This document shows positions 6,936-7,087 of a stretch of 7,087 nucleotides of DNA, piece after piece. A model generated the notes under the pieces. The model was given only the letters and a program-made list of their open reading frames with translations. It had not been told where the DNA came from and made no database searches. The DNA is from Acidocella sp. 35-58-6 (GTDB taxonomy: Bacteria > Pseudomonadota > Alphaproteobacteria > Acetobacterales > Acetobacteraceae), in the NCBI GenBank assembly GCA_002281005.1, contig NCFD01000057.1, forward strand, positions 1 to 7,087. Reading direction: 5' to 3'. Numbering within the stretch: position 1 is the stretch's first letter; each line of letters begins with the position of its first letter. The translations under genes were made by a program, and so were the position numbers.

Positions 6936-7087
6936 GGTGGCGCGCCGCAATACCGCTGCCGAAACGGTCAAGCAAGTGGTGCTGCCGGTGCACAAGGAGC
7001 GCAAGCACGCGCTGCTCACGCACCTGATCAAAACCCGCCAGTTGCGCCAAGTGCTGGTGTTTTGCGGTACCAAGCTCGGCGCCAACC
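6823..7087 (+). pseudogene. RhlE-type DEAD-box RNA helicase, internal fragment lacking its 5' part
   Basis: RhlE is an ATP-dependent RNA helicase acting in RNA remodelling, ribosome assembly and RNA decay. From 6826 this frame reads [20 protein letters not shown], then [39 protein letters not shown] and VLVFCGTKLGAN, open to the edge. SAT (motif III, residues coded at 6868-6876) and the first strand of the second RecA-like domain (VLVF, motif IV region) are in their normal order and spacing. Everything before motif III, including Walker A and DEAD, is absent: the frame is closed by a TAA at 6820-6822, and upstream DNA is the ygjP-like gene. ATG codons at 6859 and 6862 are internal methionines with no ribosome site. 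If the 3' part continues it can give no working helicase from here. A chimeric sequence joint is an equal possibility, in which case this is a piece of an intact gene from elsewhere. Confidence 0.88.

Noticed and set aside
6463..7050. 195-codon open frame on minus across the junction
   Set aside because: It is opposite two recognisable coding frames and has no recognisable domain.
6823..7087. RhlE reading as a frameshifted C-terminal domain of the metallopeptidase
   Set aside because: The RhlE part starts mid-domain just before motif III, lacking the Walker A and DEAD half, and no slippery site is visible, so a functional frameshift fusion is not plausible.
1..7087. Defence system, CRISPR array, prophage or mobile element
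   Set aside because: No repeats of the needed size, transposase, integrase, toxin-antitoxin or nuclease genes are visible.

Overview
The window looks like chromosomal housekeeping sequence from a GC-rich alphaproteobacterium. The best guess is Rhodospirillales/Acetobacteraceae, from recalled family features: mutS directly upstream of glnD, a Walker A reading GPNMAGKSTYLRQN, FATHFHEL in MutS, and alphaproteobacterial-style GlnD motifs. No rRNA, tRNA, CRISPR array, insertion sequence or phage gene was seen.

Layout. At the left edge (minus strand) lie the first 32 codons of a secreted protein with a clear signal peptide, behind a 101-bp AT-rich gap with small repeats. Next, also on minus, come glnD (PII uridylyltransferase / uridylyl-removing enzyme) and upstream of it mutS (DNA mismatch recognition ATPase). 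Four bases separate mutS and glnD, so they probably form an operon transcribed mutS then glnD. A 114-bp divergent intergenic region follows. To its right, on plus, are a YcgN-family CxxCxxCC protein and a YgjP-like zinc metallopeptidase that overlaps it by ATGA.

The right edge is the strangest part. The metallopeptidase loses family resemblance shortly after its HExxH...FW core. Within about 25 bases, in another frame, the sequence becomes the interior of an RhlE-type DEAD-box RNA helicase, running open off the window end with no start of its own. Its wording ([11 protein letters not shown]) is that of beta/gammaproteobacterial RhlE rather than the alphaproteobacterial form as I recall it. 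This is either a real illegitimate recombination or transfer joint that truncated two genes, or a chimeric assembly joint. Sequence alone cannot decide.

A second point is the mutS/ycgN divergent region. Both genes have a -10-like hexamer ending exactly six bases before the ATG and no convincing Shine-Dalgarno, suggesting that both may be read as leaderless mRNAs. Apart from these two points the genes are ordinary; I see no convincing new multigene system.
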